A stretch of 64,000 bases of DNA from Ilex aquifolium (taxonomy: Eukaryota; Streptophyta; Magnoliopsida; Aquifoliales; Aquifoliaceae). Positions 12,060 to 22,343 of the stretch are shown piece by piece; positions within the stretch are counted from its first letter, which is position 1; each line of letters begins with the position of its first letter. Below the pieces are notes generated by a model. That model searched no databases and was not told the origin of the DNA. It was given only the letters and a program-made list of their open reading frames with translations. A program made the position numbers and the translations under genes. Where the stretch lies: contig OX637394.1 in NCBI GenBank assembly GCA_951799425.1, forward strand, positions 33,640,001-33,704,000. Direction: 5' to 3'.

Positions 12060-12370
12060 TTCTGGACAGCCTGGGCGTGCAGGGAGGAGAGCTGGACAGC
12101 TTGGGCATGCAGGGAGGAGAGCTGGACAGCCTGAGCGCGCAGCAAAGGCGCTGATCAGCGCTGGTTTGGGCAGTTCTGGCGCGCTGGGCAGCTGCCTGGG
12201 CGCTGGTTCTGCTGTCCTGGACAGCCCAGGCGCGCTGGGCAGCAGCCTAGGCGCTGGTACTGCTGTCCTGGACAGCTCAGGAGCGCTGGGCAGCAGCTTG
12301 GATGATGTTTCTGCTGTCCTGGACAGCTCAGACGCGCTGGACAGCGCAGATTCTGCTGTCCTGGGCAGCT
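12060..12370. repeat. G/C-rich minisatellite, about 30-bp and 51-bp units
   Basis: At about 12060-12150 a 30-bp unit (ggaggagagctggacagc core) repeats two to three times. From 12181 a 51-bp unit (start gcgctgggcagc, core ctgctgtcctggacagc) repeats at 12181, 12232 and 12283 with a partial fourth copy. Because 51 is a multiple of three, the minus strand stays open from 12386 to 11973 and would encode a 17-residue Pro/Ala/Ser-rich repeat (core LPSAPELSRTA). I see no start context or conserved domain, so a repeat array is the safer call. Confidence 0.75.
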
Positions 12371-13182
12371 TACGAGCACTGGGCACAACATTTTTTCAAC
12401 AGAAAGTGCAGGAAATCAACCCAGGGAGCAGCGTGGAGGCTGCCTGGGCGCCTGGCTGCTGGCGAGGCTGCTTGGGCGAGCTAAAGTATCATAAAATCAT
12501 AACATGTCGGTAAAACTTTGAACGACCATATCTTTGCGCTCGGGAGTCCGTTTGAGGCGAATTTTTTTTTTGAATTCGGGTATTTTTTCGAAATCTACAA
12601 CATACAAACAGCCAAAGGCGGTTTGGTCAACAATTTTTCCCAAAAAATGCTTCTATCCCTCTGAATTTGAGTTTTGAGCACAATTTAGTGAAACCGACGA
12701 TGATGGAGAGCTGTGTTTTGTCAGGCAGCTGTCAGGCATTCGTGGGCGACGAATTTTCATTCTAGGTATTTGCCAGAGAGGGAGACTAGGATGGCTTTGC
12801 CCTTGTCTCTAATTTCTGGAGCTCCTGTTGCTTTGCCCTTGTCTCTAATTAGGTGTGGTGTCTTCTCTCTTCTCAAGATGATGAGGTTTGATGCCCCCAA
12901 TGCTTCTCGGTCAAGGTCCGATTTCCAGGCTGCTTCCCGTGAGATGGGTCCCGGTGGTGCCCCCATTCTTTTCCAGATTGAGACTTCTGTGCTAGCTTTG
13001 TATGCTATAGGAGTTGAGACTCATGTGCGGTCTTCTACGGGGACTGTAGCTCCACATAGCTGTCATGCTTTGACTTGATTTTGGTCGACGAGGGGCTTTG
13101 GAGGTCTGTGGCCCCTGGGATTTCAGAGAGGCAGGCACTGGGGCTGTCTTGGGCGAGCCGGGGCTGCCTTGGGCAAACCTGG

Positions 13183-13350
13183 GGGGTCTGCTAATCTCTT
13201 TGGCTCATTTGGGTGAGCAAAGGGGGTCTGCACCTCTCTTTGGCTCATTTGGGTGAGCAGAGGGGGTCTGCACCTCTCCAAGTGGTTTGGCTCATTTGGG
13301 CAACCAAAGGGGGTATGCACCTCTACATTTGGCTCATTTGGGCGAGCCTA
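13183..13350. repeat. Minisatellite, about 40-bp unit
   Basis: Four copies of a 40-48-bp unit are visible, beginning ggggtctgca and containing 'tttggctcatttgggtgagc', the third with an 8-bp insertion. It lies between gag and the 3' LTR of the TR-GAG element, where Tat-type elements often carry tandem repeats. Confidence 0.75.
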
Positions 13351-13778
13351 GGGCTGCCTTCGGAGCTTTGGCGAGCATGAGGCCTTTTTGGGGAGCTTGG
13401 GTGAGTCTGGGACTTGGCGAGCTCCCTTGGTCGAGCTCCACTGAAGTAGGTGGCATTTTGGGGAGAGGAGGCCTACGTAGAGGGGAGTGCAAAGGTTGAT
13501 CTGGGCGACCAGGGCAGCTGACAAAGGGTGCCAGACAGCTGGGTACGTTGATCTAATGTAGTCCCTTGGGTTACAAATGACCTAAGTTTCAAGATCCTGC
13601 CTAGAGATGACAAAAATAATGTTATTCTAAACATCAAAATATTTAACGTGATTACCTGGAGAGAGATAGGCTGTTTGCGCGAGAGCAAAGACAGAGTTTG
13701 AAGTTACTCATGAGAGAGCTGTGCCTCTTGAGACTGAGCTTTTGGCGACCCATGAGAGAGTCTTTAAGCTTGGGGTAT

Positions 13779-14048
13779 AGGCTGCCTGTTTGAGAACAAT
13801 GCAGAGGTAGGTGGGCTGCATGCTTAAGAGCAGTGCAGAGGTAATAGACTGCCTGTTTGAGAACAGTGCAGAGGTAGGTGGGCTGCTTGCTTAAGAGCAG
13901 TGCAGAGGTAATAGGCTGCTTGTTTGAGAACAGTACAGAGGCCAAGCTTTTTTGGCGACCCGCGAGAGAGCCGCTAAGCTGGAGTTAGGCTGCTTGTTTG
14001 AGAACAATGCAGAGGTAGGCTGTCTGCTTAAGAACAGTGCAGAGGCAG
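13779..14048. repeat. Minisatellite with alternating units
   Basis: Two related units alternate: one with 'tgtttgagaacaatgcagag' and one with 'tgcttaagagcagtgcagag', about 30-45 bp each, interrupted once by a 'ttttggcgacccgcgagag' spacer. The array ends directly at the gag stop codon. Confidence 0.75.
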
Positions 14049-14049
14049 G

Positions 14050-15216
14050 TCAATCTTTTGACGATCCGCGAGATGATTCACCTCGCCTAGACTTGTTGAT
14101 TTCCTCAGCATTCATATATTTTTGAGCTTTTGCCAATAGTTCTGGCATGCTCTTTGGTTGTCGCTTCATCACGGAGAAAAGGAAGCTCGATGATCGGAGG
14201 CCTCCCAGGAAGGCGGTCATCGTCACTTTGTCGTCGGGTTCATCAACCTGAAATACCTCCTCGTTAAAACGAGTGAGGTAGCTCCTCAGGCTCTCATCTT
14301 GGTCCTGCTTTATGCTGAGCAAATGGGTGATAGGCTTCTGCTGGCGGCATCCACCAATGAATTGTGTCACAAAGGATCTGCTCAGTTCGGCGAAGGAGCC
14401 TATGGAGGCCGGGGTAAGATTGGTGAACCATTGTTGCGCTGATCCTTTCAAGGTAGTTGGGAACGCTCTGCACATGATTTCGTCGGGGACGTTGTGCAGC
14501 TGCATCAGAGTTTTATAGGTGTCGAGGTGGTCTAGTGGATCCTTCATTCCGTCAAAGATTTCCACGGATGACATTTTGAACTTCTGAGGGAGGGGGTAGT
14601 TCACCACGTCAGGTTTGAAAGGCGTGTCTGTTCGCCGCACAAGATAGTCCACTGTTTCTGGTCCTTGTGCCTTCATGGCATTGAAGACGTCACCTAGTTG
14701 CTTTTGCACTTCCTTGATTTTCTCATCCCAAAGGTTGGGAGCTTCTCTAGGATGGTCATGAAAGTGACTCCCATGCTCCACGCTTTGGTTTTCGCCTTCG
14801 TCCTCTTGGAGAGGAGTGTCCTCTCCATGGGAAGCAAGAGAAGGAGGAGGTGGAGGTCCCTCATGATGAGCTTCCCTGTGTGGGGTGCCCAGGGGGACTC
14901 CAAAGGGGGCGCCCAGCCCTACGGGGGCTCCTAGATGTGGAGCAGCAGGGCGTGGAGCTCCTTGACCCCCAGGACGTGGAGCTCCTCCAAGCTGTGCTCC
15001 GCCGAGTTGTGCTTCGCCAAGTTGTGCCCCTCCTCGTCCGGCAAGCATAAGTTGTAGCATCTGCTGGTTTTGGGCCACCAGTTGCTGCATGGTCTCCAAC
15101 ATTTGTTGATGATTTGGAGCTTGAGCATTTGGCACATAGTTGGCAGGCGGAGGAACCTCCTCATCTCGTGGAGGATTGTCTTCATGCTGGTTCATGGATC
15201 TGGTAGTGATCGCCAT
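14050..15216 (-). CDS. Gag polyprotein of the TR-GAG element
   Basis: An intact 388-residue frame with ATG at 15216, about 50 bp inside the leader. The N-terminal half (residues 1-170) is low complexity: a Gln-rich segment, then Gly/Ala/Pro repeats (GAQLGEAQLGGAQLGG), then acidic and His-rich sequence. The C-terminal half holds the Ty3/gypsy capsid domain (retrotransposon gag family, Pfam PF03732 as known from the family): VEIFDGMKDPLDHLDTYK, RAFPTTLKGSAQQWFTNL and SLRSYLTRFNEEVFQV. There is no CCHC zinc knuckle; the protein ends in a basic/Ser-rich tail (SRRGESSRGSSKD). It should form the virus-like particle. A decayed relative lies at 33830-36917. Intactness fits the young LTR age. Confidence 0.9.
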   Translation of the reverse strand: MAITTRSMNQHEDNPPRDEEVPPPANYVPNAQAPNHQQMLETMQQLVAQNQQMLQLMLAGRGGAQLGEAQLGGAQLGGAPRPGGQGAPRPAAPHLGAPVGLGAPFGVPLGTPHREAHHEGPPPPPSLASHGEDTPLQEDEGENQSVEHGSHFHDHPREAPNLWDEKIKEVQKQLGDVFNAMKAQGPETVDYLVRRTDTPFKPDVVNYPLPQKFKMSSVEIFDGMKDPLDHLDTYKTLMQLHNVPDEIMCRAFPTTLKGSAQQWFTNLTPASIGSFAELSRSFVTQFIGGCRQQKPITHLLSIKQDQDESLRSYLTRFNEEVFQVDEPDDKVTMTAFLGGLRSSSFLFSVMKRQPKSMPELLAKAQKYMNAEEINKSRRGESSRGSSKD

Positions 15217-15265
15217 TGTTTTAGTAAAAATGGAATGTGTTTAGGAATGAGAATTCTGTCGATTT

Positions 15266-15283
15266 CCCACAGACGGCGCCAAA
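15266..15283 (-). other. Primer-binding site region of the TR-GAG element
   Basis: Minus strand TTTGGCGCCGTCTGTGGG lies one base inside the 5' LTR. TGGCGCC is the usual start of tRNA primer sites in Tat/Athila-type elements. I do not assign the tRNA. Confidence 0.75.
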
Positions 15284-15284
15284 C

Positions 15285-15847
15285 TGATGATGCACAAAAA
15301 TGGCTTTGCACACCACCTGTTAAGTGTAATTAATAAATGCAGTAAAATAGTAGAGAATAGGAAAAGACAGAAGTTATAGTGGTTCGGTCAACGTGACCTA
15401 CGTCCACTCTTGAATGGCTTTGGTTGCCGGGGAGCTTTTATTAACTCAAGGGAGCGGGGAGCAGAGTTTACAAGCTTTGAGAGAGAAGAGGGAGAGTCGT
15501 GCTCAGGTAAGTGCCATGCCCCCCAAGTGTTGGTGGGGCTTACAATTTATAGGGGTCCCCTAACAAGTTGGGCTACTCTTCAACAACTTAGCAAGCATTT
15601 CGGTGGAGCTCACGACTTATCCTCAACGGGCGAGGTGGTTGAGGAGCTTCCATGAGATGCGGTCAAAGATAAGGTGAGGGTGGACCATTTCCTTCCGCTG
15701 TGCAGGTGATGCTCCTCTGCTCTCCCCTTGATGACGTGGCTAGGCATGGAGCCTGATTGAGCTTGGTGGATCTTAAATGAAGTTGGGCTCCTCAAATGGG
15801 GATTTGGGCTTTTTATATAGATTGGACCATTTGGGCTTGACCCATCA
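15285..15847 (-). repeat. 5' LTR of the TR-GAG element
   Basis: Copy of 11173-11735, about 99.6% identical by eye, followed by the right AATTC target copy at 15848-15852. On the minus strand it starts TGATGGG and ends CATCATCA. Confidence 0.95.
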
Positions 15848-15852
15848 AATTC

Positions 15853-16744
15853 ATCCCATATTTTTTGTACCAATAAAATTGAACTTTCAAGGAGAAATCA
15901 GACACAAACACACCATATGTATTAGCATCCAGAAGAATAATTAGAATTTGGTTACTGTTAAAAAGTCTAATAAATTGCTTGTTTAGAGTAATAACAATAA
16001 AAAATGGTGTTATAATTATCACGAATATGAATTACAACTAAACATTTTAGTGGAGATGTTTGTTGGACATTTTAATTAGTTTTGGTTGACTTTCACCAGT
16101 ATGGTTGTGGTACATAATTTGAAGAAGGAAACTTAAACAATTTCCTTAAAGTTACGTATGTGTGCTGCTTTTTAATTTGAAGAAGGGGATTTCACTCTTC
16201 ATCAACCAATTTGCAGGTTGAACTATTGGTTTGGACATATCCAAAATTTTCAAGAATTTTAGATCTATCAATATGACAAATAAATTGTTATCCTTGATTG
16301 TTTTAATTTGTATTGTGATAATTAATTATTTGTATTTGGTCTAACCTCAACTATACAATTGACTCATTAGTTTACGGATCTACAATAAAATATAGGTTTT
16401 GATATTTGTAAGATGCCTAAAAAAAACTATAAATTATTATACTAATTTAAAAAAGTTTATATGCAACACATGAGTATTGCATTTTTAAAAATTTTAGTAT
16501 GATCATTTAACTATAATTTGACCAAGTAATATTTTATTATAAAAGTAATAAATAAAAATTATAATAATTCAAAATAATTTACGTGTACTACAACTAGTAC
16601 ATATAAACATGAATATAAGAGAAATAAGATTGACTGGATGTTATTTTTTATGTCTTTACTAATACCTAAAACAAACGCACGCCGAATAATCTCTCTCGTT
16701 TATGAGTTTGACAAAAACCAAACGCGGCTCGGTCGCTTTCTTTC
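15853..16744. other. A/T-rich stretch upstream of pyruvate kinase
   Basis: No gene or element boundary could be supported here. It is strongly A/T-rich with several short T runs. The likely pyruvate kinase promoter lies in its last part, and I see no unambiguous TATA box. The nearest insertion, the TR-GAG element, ends about 1 kb before the start codon. Confidence 0.5.
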
Positions 16745-16823
16745 TTTCTCTTAGATCACTGATTACATGTGATTTAGGTTATTTTATTTCCACTTTCTCT
16801 GAGATCTCTGATTACATGTGATT
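16745..16823 (+). promoter_or_regulatory. Duplicated 30-bp box before pyruvate kinase
   Basis: Two 30-bp boxes (16745-16774 and 16794-16823) differ at only two positions and start 49 bp apart. Each contains 'tgattacatgtgatt', with imperfect dyad symmetry (atcac...gtgat in the first). The second ends 29 bp before the start codon, so the pair lies in the promoter or 5' UTR. A CT-rich stretch (ctttctttctttctc) precedes them, common in plant 5' UTRs. Confidence 0.6.
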
Positions 16824-16852
16824 GCGGAAACTGTCTAACAGAGAGAGATCAA

Positions 16853-19800
16853 ATGGACATGATGAGAAAGAACGGAGTGGTAGGATCAGATTTAGTTGTA
16901 TCAGAGAGGAGGCCGAAGACTAAGATAGTATGTACTCTGGGTCCGGCGTCAAGGTCCGTCCCCATGGTCGAGAAGCTTCTCAGGGCTGGAATGAACGTCG
17001 CGCGCTTCAACTTCTCTCACGGATCACACGAATACCATCAGGAAACCCTAGATAATCTCCGAACCGCCATGGAAAACACCGGCATACTCTGTGCCGTCAT
17101 GCTCGACACCAAGGTATACATCATCTGTATGTTAACTCTATTTAGTATGCCTCGTATATCCATCATCGGTTTTTTGATCAATCTGATGTATAGGGAGATA
17201 TCTGATTGCTTTTGTGTACTCCTCATATCACAAGTGTATTGATTTTAGAATATTTTGGGGAAATGTTGATTTCTGTCAATGATTGGCTCGACCGGTTTGT
17301 GTCCGATTTGGAAGGTAGGCTTGGTTGCGTTGTTTGTGTAGATTTAGAATCAGATATACCCATGTTGTCTGTTTGTTTGTGTGCTTCTGTATTTTAGTGT
17401 TACTTGCTATGTTGGACAAGCCGCGTACATATGAACTCTCTAGAGGCAGCCGAGCCTTGTGCACTGGCCGCCTTTTTTGTATTATGTTGGGTCTTCCTAA
17501 TTCTTGGTTCTTTTTAAGTATTGATGACACTGTGACTGAACTCTATATGTAGATTCAGGTGCTGAGCATGTTCCTCTCTGAGGGTGTTTTGGTTTTCTTC
17601 CTTTTGTATTGTTGGACTCTAATTTACCAGCTTTTCCAACAAGTATCAATGTCATACTTGATTGAATTTACCCCTCTTCTGCCCTGCCTGCTCTTTATTT
17701 TCCCATCTGTCCTCTTTGGCTATTTAACTTACTTTCTGATCTCTTGCTTGAAATTTTATTCAAATCCATGCCTACTCGATTATACTCAATTATTCCAAAT
17801 CAGAATGATCCCTTTCTGATTGTGCACCTGTTTATCCTATTGTTTGTCTTCATATGTCTTGAACAATTGGAGCTTTTTTTGTGCCTCCACTCTTTTGAAC
17901 ACTTTAGGAAAGGATAGACCTACTTGTTCTGGTCTACTACACTACAAAACTGCTACTTTTCCTATTGTCCAAGTCTTCGGTCTTGCTTGGGCTTAATTAA
18001 TTCTGCTTTTCTTTGTTTTTTCTTGGCTAGGTGTGCATAATGGGGTTTTTTTTTGGGGTGATGTTGTGGTTATAGCTACAGTTTGGCCTTTCCAGATTCA
18101 TTTGAGTGTAGTCACACAAAATTGACCAAGTTCACCTTAATGTTTTCTGAACCCTAAAATATTTTCTGGATGTCCTAAGAAGTTCCCTGACATTTGTATG
18201 AGCACATTTTGTTTTACAAAGCATTTCAAATGATAGCCTACCATTAAAGCATATCAGGAAAATAAAAATGAAAAAGGACTGATTTTAGAGACTTCATTGC
18301 ATCGCATGCTCTATGTTTTTGGAATGTCATGTCTACGATGGTATGGACATCCATTTATTCCGTGTATAAATGTGAAGGTGGTCTGAAAACTCAATCAAGC
18401 TGTGAATACTTGATTAGAATTGATGGTCCTGGAGCTTAAGTTGTTAGCTGGTTTCTGTTTCTTTATTTTTCTTTTCTGTCTTTACATGTGGATTTATGTA
18501 GTACCAACTGTTGTTTATTTTATCTATTCTGTTGGGAATTGAGGGTTTGGTAAGAAGACCAGCATTATTATTGTGTACTATGCCATCGGAACATTAGAAT
18601 GATTTGGTATTGAAGAGGCAAAATCTGTTTGTTGACGGGCAGCATTCAGAAAGAATGAAAGGAAGGTGCTTCCCATGGTTTTATGAAATTATTGTTATAT
18701 GCAATACATCAATCTTTATTCTTAGTGTGACTACTTTCAAGACTAGTCACTCAGATTTTCCTGACTGACTATCCTGTGTGTGATGTCACAGGGTCCAGAA
18801 ATTCGAACTGGATTTTTGAAAGATGGCAAGCCCATCCAATTGAAACAGGGTCAAGAGATCACCATCTCTACAGATTATAGCATTAAGGGTGATGAGAACA
18901 TGATTTGCATGAGCTACAAAAAGTTAGCTGAGGATGTGAAGCCGCATAGTGTGATACTCTGCGCAGATGGCACCATCTCATTTACCGTTCTGTCTTGCGA
19001 CAAAGAACAAGGTTTGGTTCGATGCCGCTGTGAGAACACGGCAGTTCTTGGTGAGAGGAAGAATGTCAATCTCCCAGGGGTTATTGTTGATCTCCCGACT
19101 TTGACGGACAAAGACAAGGAGGATATCTTAAAATGGGGGATCCCTAATAAAATTGATATGATTGCTCTGTCCTTTGTTCGCAAAGGTTCAGACTTGGTGG
19201 AGGTTCGAAATTTGCTGGGAGAACATGCAAAGAATATCCTTCTCATGTCAAAGGTTTGCCACTTTCTTGTTGAAGAGAAAACAGTTGAAATTTGAAGTCT
19301 AAATTTTTAATCTTCAATCATATAAGTGATTTATCTTTGTGCAGTTCGAGAACTTGTTATTCAACTAGTTTACTTTATGAGACCCCATGAATAGTTCAAA
19401 ACATATGATTAAATTTGTGTTCAACAAAAAAATTAGATATCAAGCATAGGTGAAAGAGTTTTGTTGGGCTTAATGGAAATTGACACAATCTATCAATTTA
19501 TAAAATGTCGTCCACAAATCTGGTAATGTGCTATTGGATTTCTGCATGTATTCGATTAACATAGATTACAAAAAGCATCTCTTGATTAAATGGTGCTAAT
19601 GGTTGTTTGATCTATTTTTTTGCTGTGGAGAACGTAGGTGTGTGACCTTCGAAGTCTCCCTTGTTGATTTTTGTGCATTTTCTGAACACACAGAGAGAGT
19701 GGAGACAGTTATTCTTTTTATGTCAAGTTGCTTCTAATGTCTTATCTTTTTTGTTAGGTTGAAAATCAGGAAGGAGTGGCAAATTTTGATGAAATTCTTG

Positions 19801-20570
19801 CGAACTCTGATGCCTTTATGGTGGCACGGGGTGACCTGGGAATGGAGATTCCAATTGAAAAGATATTTTTGGCGCAGAAAGTGATGGTTTACAAGTGCAA
19901 CATCCAAGGCAAGCCAGTTGTTACAGCAACGCAGATGTTGGAGTCCATGATCAAATCTCCAAGGCCAACTCGAGCAGAAGCTACAGATGTTGCAAATGCT
20001 GTTCTCGATGGTACTGATTGTGTAATGCTTAGTGGTGAAACAGCTGCTGGAGCCTATCCAGAACTCGCTGTTCGAACCATGGCCAAAATTTGTGTGGAAG
20101 CAGAAAGTACAATTGATTATGGAGATGTCTTTAAAAGAATCATGACCAATGCACCAGTGCCAATGAGCCCACTGGAGAGTCTGGCCTCTTCTGCTGTTCG
20201 AACCGCAAACTCAGCAAAAGCAGCACTTATACTGGTCTTAACCAGAGGAGGGAGTACTGCAAAACTGGTGGCTAAGTACAGGCCAGGCATGCCAATACTA
20301 TCTGTGGTTGTCCCTGAGATCGAAACTGATTCGTTCGATTGGTCATGTAGTGATGAATCTCCAGCACGACATAGCCTTATTTTTAGGGGGTTGGTACCAG
20401 TTTTGTGTGCAGGATCTGCAAGGGCTTCTGGTGAGGAGTCAACAGAAGAAGCACTGGAGTTTGCTTTACAACATGCAAAAGCAAAGAGCCTCTGCAAGGA
20501 GGGAGACTCTGTCGTGGCCCTACACCGTGTTGGAACGGCATCTGTAATCAAGATTGTGACCGTGAAGTGA
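16853..20570 (+). CDS. Cytosolic pyruvate kinase, 3 exons
   Basis: Converts phosphoenolpyruvate and ADP to pyruvate and ATP in the cytosol, the last step of glycolysis. Exons 16853-17113, 18792-19253 and 19758-20570 join in phase 0 with GT/AG introns of 1678 and 504 bp, giving 511 residues, the usual length of plant cytosolic forms. No transit peptide precedes the catalytic barrel. Visible motifs: KTKIVCTLGPASRSVP (22-37), RFNFSHGS with Arg51, Asn53 and Ser55, LDTK/GPEIRTG across intron 1, catalytic Lys241 at the end of exon 2, metal ligands Glu243 and Asp267 (VARGDLG), and a complete C-terminal domain ending KIVTVK. No stop or frameshift was seen, so the gene appears intact. The first ATG was chosen; Met3 and Met4 are alternatives. 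Confidence 0.95.
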
Positions 20571-21469
20571 TCAATTTGATGCTGTCCTCCTCACTGGACC
20601 TTTTTGTTACTTGGGGTGATAAATAAGTTCTCTCTTTTTTGTCTGCATAATTTTGCCATTTGGATGAGAGAAGTGACTTGCTAAAATTGATATGTTTCTT
20701 CTAAGTTATGGGCATCGACCCTTTTGTTGTTGCCTGCAAAGTTTTTTGACTTAATGTAATGGAATTCTGCTATTTTTGCCATTTGCCTACATAGGCAGCG
20801 GGTGTGGACAAGTTGGTGTCATTTGATTAGCATTTGCAAATGGAACTGATGATGTAGCATTACCATTTGGCCAGCATTTGCAGAGGAACTACTTTGGCAT
20901 ATTTTGGTTGGTTTTTGCGAATGAATCAACCACTTGGCATTTTTTTGGTTGGTTTGTGCCAACAGCGCGGAAGGCTTGATTTTTTATTGCAGCATGAGCA
21001 ATATTTCTAATTTTGTTTGGCTCTGCCCAGGTAAATCTTAATTCGCTTGGAAATATCTATAGTTGACCAGCATGATCTCACATTTTAAGTTTGAGCCCTA
21101 GGTCCAACACTTTATAAATAGATCGGCTCATTTCATCTATTTTCTTTCTTTCTTTCTTTCTGACCGCAGGAATTGTGTTGTGTCATCCTTTTCCATGGAG
21201 GCTATAGTAGCATAAGGGAATGGTACCAGGGTGGGATCGGGTGGACCAATGGCTCGGTCAAAATGAGGGTTCAGTTTCAAATGAATAAATTCTCCAAGTT
21301 CTACTACAACCAGAAGGGCCACACTGTGCGCCCTTCATTAGAAATAGCTTTTATAGTGAATAACTTTTAATTTAAAATTCACGTGTCATTTTTTTCATTC
21401 ATTAAATATAGAGTAGATAGTGCGATTGACTCTCAAAATGTAGAGAATCAAATTAAATTCTCTATTTTA
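20571..21469. other. 3' UTR and intergenic sequence after pyruvate kinase
   Basis: The 3' UTR probably covers the first about 200 bp; a canonical AATAAA is not obvious (ataaataag near 20620). At 20830-20960 short degenerate repeats of 'gcatttgcaaatgg' and 'ttttggttggttt' occur. A (CTTT)n run lies at about 21138-21162. No further gene. Confidence 0.5.
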
Positions 21470-21703
21470 GAGCATCACCAATAGGCTCTTTATTCTCACT
21501 AAATTGTCTATTTTAGAGAATTAACTCTTAAAAATCTATCTCTAATATACATTTTTTATTAAATGAAAAATTATTCTCCGATTAGAATAGAGTCTATTGG
21601 AGTTGTCTAAAATATTTCCCTTTCTATTTCAACATTTTATCAAAGATGTTCTCTATTTCAAAAAAGATTCTCTCCAAAATAAAGAATACTATTGGAGATG
21701 CTC
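21470..21703. mobile_element. Tourist-like MITE with TTA duplication
   Basis: 234 bp bounded by inverted ends GAGCATCACCAATAG and CTATTGGAGATGCTC, flanked on both sides by TTA (21467-21469 and 21704-21706). Short terminal inverted repeats with a TTA/TAA duplication are typical of PIF/Harbinger-derived Tourist MITEs. It has no coding capacity. It lies about 0.9 kb downstream of the pyruvate kinase stop codon. Confidence 0.7.
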
Positions 21704-21706
21704 TTA

Positions 21707-22338
21707 GCAAGTCTAAATAAAGAGTCTAGTGGAGATGAATTTTCATGGATTGACTCTCTAAAATAAAGAATTGAGTGAGAATAGAGAACTTATTGAAGAT
21801 GTTCTAATTATAGGATTAATCGAATTCTGGACAAACCAAAATGCCAAAAAACAAACATCATATTTGAAGAATGAATTTACTCATAACTGGTCCCTAAATC
21901 GAAGAGGTAAAGACGGAAAAAATAATCATTGCAACAGTGATATCATGTCAGTATTATTATCATGTGGTATTATTGACCAATAATATGCAGACAAATAAGG
22001 AAGTGAACCCTGTATAAGCCAATATCTACCCATCCATGTAAGTAAATAACTATCCAATCTTCTTTCATGTAAGCCAATAACTACTTAAATGGGATTCATT
22101 TTATCTATTTGAGATTTTATTATTAGTTGGTGACACCATATCATTAATGTTGACATGATATCACCGTTATATAAAATATTATGTCGAAAAGATGGGGTGG
22201 GATTACTATGGCGTGGACGTCGAATAAGAGGTTATATTTTTTCCTTCTTATATTCAAAAAATGGAAGTTAGGATTTTTAGATATGATTACAAAAGTCACC
22301 GTATCGAAGTTTATAAGTTAAGGGGGATAAGGTTCATA
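21707..22338. other. Second MITE half and A/T-rich spacer
   Basis: At about 21775-21806 'gtgagaatagagaacttattgaagatgttct' (split here only for description) mirrors the left end of the MITE at 21470, so a related element or solo terminus adjoins it. The remainder up to element 2 is A/T-rich, with a short 'tgtaagccaataactactt' motif near 22065 that reappears inverted and degenerate at 33290-33350. No gene seen. Confidence 0.4.
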
Positions 22339-22343
22339 TTTTT

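Larger units (their letters stand above)
11173..15847 (-). mobile_element. Young gag-only LTR retrotransposon (TR-GAG-like)
   Basis: This 4675-bp element is bounded by two 563-bp direct LTRs and an AATTC duplication. On the minus strand: 5' LTR 15847-15285, leader with primer site, one gag gene (15216-14050), then about 2.3 kb of tandem repeats and G/C-rich sequence, a polypurine tract and the 3' LTR 11735-11173. There is no protease, reverse transcriptase or integrase. This plan matches the TR-GAG class of non-autonomous plant elements, whose gag is thought to be packaged with pol supplied by a relative. Gag similarity and the leader suggest the Tat/Ogre side of Ty3/gypsy. Only 2 LTR differences were seen, so insertion is recent. 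Confidence 0.9.

Noticed and set aside
11884..12108. Pro/Thr-rich frames on both strands of the G/C-rich block
   Set aside because: Produced by the minisatellite and base composition; several frames are open at once, so none is supported as a gene.
16585..16600. Possible Helitron 3' end (CTAGT) upstream of pyruvate kinase
   Set aside because: No G/C-rich hairpin immediately before it; CTAGT alone is too common.
17559..17819. 86-codon hydrophobic frame inside pyruvate kinase intron 1
   Set aside because: Pyrimidine-rich intron DNA gives Leu/Phe-rich frames; no start context or homology was recognised.
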